Assembly (NCBI GenBank): GCA_938014865.1 | Contig: CALLQJ010000050.1 | Coordinates: 1-5,453, forward strand | Direction: 5' to 3' | Source: an uncultured Fastidiosipila sp. | Lineage (GTDB): Bacteria > Bacillota > Clostridia > Saccharofermentanales > Fastidiosipilaceae | Length of the DNA: 5,453 bases | Shown here: positions 5,173 to 5,453 of the stretch, piece after piece | Numbering within the stretch: the first letter of the stretch is position 1 | How the letters are laid out: each line of letters opens with the position of its first letter | Position numbers and translations under genes: made by a program | The notes under the pieces: model-generated | Databases searched by the model: none | Seen by the model: only the letters and a program-made list of their open reading frames with translations | Told to the model about the DNA's origin: nothing

Positions 5173-5453
5173 ATGAAAGCAAAAAAGATGCTGCTCAGCG
5201 GACTGAGTCTCGTGCTTGCTGTTTCCGTCTTTGCCGGATGCAATAAGAACGGCAATGATGAAAAAGAAACAGAGAAGCTGGATAGTCAAAATTAGAAGAC
5301 TCAGCCTGAAAAAGAGGATGAGCCGAAAAAGACAGAAGAAGGCAAGGATGATGAAGACCTGGCCGAGGGCGATGAGGGCGATTATTTCCCGCTCGCTGAA
5401 CCGGTAACCATTACGATTGCCGGCGTCCGGGGCGACGCGAACCCGCCTTTCTC
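5173..5453 (+). pseudogene. Sugar-binding lipoprotein of the importer, interrupted by in-frame TAG (3' end outside window)
   Basis: This should be the extracellular solute-binding subunit (LplA/YtcQ-like) that delivers sugar to the two permeases. AGAAGGAG (5158-5165) lies seven bases before ATG 5173. Seen: the basic start MKAKKM, a hydrophobic core, and the lipobox VFAGC with Cys23 as the lipidation site, followed by a hydrophilic linker. Codon 41 (5293-5295) is TAG. After it the same frame runs open for 52 codons to the window edge, with a Lys/Glu/Asp-rich linker (about 42-70) and then YFPLAEPVTITIAG, which looks like the first strand of a binding domain. Because the frame is unchanged, this is a base substitution (for example CAG, AAG or GAG to TAG) and not an indel. 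No in-frame ATG follows within the window to restart translation with a signal peptide. As read, only a 40-residue pre-lipopeptide would be made. A sequencing error, suppression or readthrough are alternatives. Confidence 0.8.

Noticed and set aside
5293..5295. Pyrrolysine or a reassigned TAG codon as the default explanation
   Set aside because: There is one TAG in a low-complexity linker, with no pyl genes or suppressor tRNA in view. A point mutation or base error is simpler. Kept only as an alternative to test.
5216..5407. 63-codon plus-strand frame overlapping the lipoprotein start
   Set aside because: It is an Arg/Lys/Met-rich out-of-frame reading of the acidic linker, without a ribosome binding site.
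1..5453. CRISPR array, tRNA or rRNA gene, insertion sequence or phage integration site
   Set aside because: No regularly spaced repeats, tRNA-like cloverleaf, rRNA sequence, transposase or terminal inverted repeats were seen.

Overview
The window looks like part of a carbohydrate-use locus from a low-to-mid-GC, anaerobic, gut-type member of the Bacillota (Clostridia, perhaps Lachnospiraceae-like). This placement is an inference. It rests on strong AGGAGG-type ribosome binding sites, a two-permease sugar importer of the LplB/YtcP type, a membrane-anchored regulator of the kind common beside such importers, and a Cys-type sulfatase. No sequence search was possible.

Layout: two divergent transcription units leave a 252-base control region (2855-3106). 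Leftward (minus strand) run a cytosolic Cys-type sulfatase (1400-2854) and a large membrane-anchored regulator (1-1425, cut by the left edge). The sulfatase end overlaps the regulator start by 26 bases, so the two are probably co-transcribed and translationally coupled. Rightward (plus strand) run two ABC importer permeases (3107-4054 and 4072-4986), a structured 186-base gap, and the start of the lipoprotein substrate-binding gene (5173 onward, cut by the right edge). No ATP-binding subunit lies in the window. Importers of this family usually borrow a shared MsmX-like ATPase encoded elsewhere.

How the genes may work together: the binding lipoprotein would capture a saccharide outside the membrane, the two permeases would import it, and the sulfatase, which has no signal peptide, would remove sulfate in the cytoplasm. 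The membrane regulator would sense the substrate or its absence through its extracellular domain and act on the shared control region. That region holds a tandem 11-bp direct repeat and a second pair of TTTTGCA boxes, both plausible operators.

The most notable anomaly is an in-frame TAG at codon 41 of the substrate-binding lipoprotein gene (5293-5295). The lipoprotein signal and lipobox precede it. The same frame stays open after it, with a typical acidic linker and the start of the binding domain. As read, the importer would lack its binding protein unless the stop is read through or suppressed, or is a sequence error.
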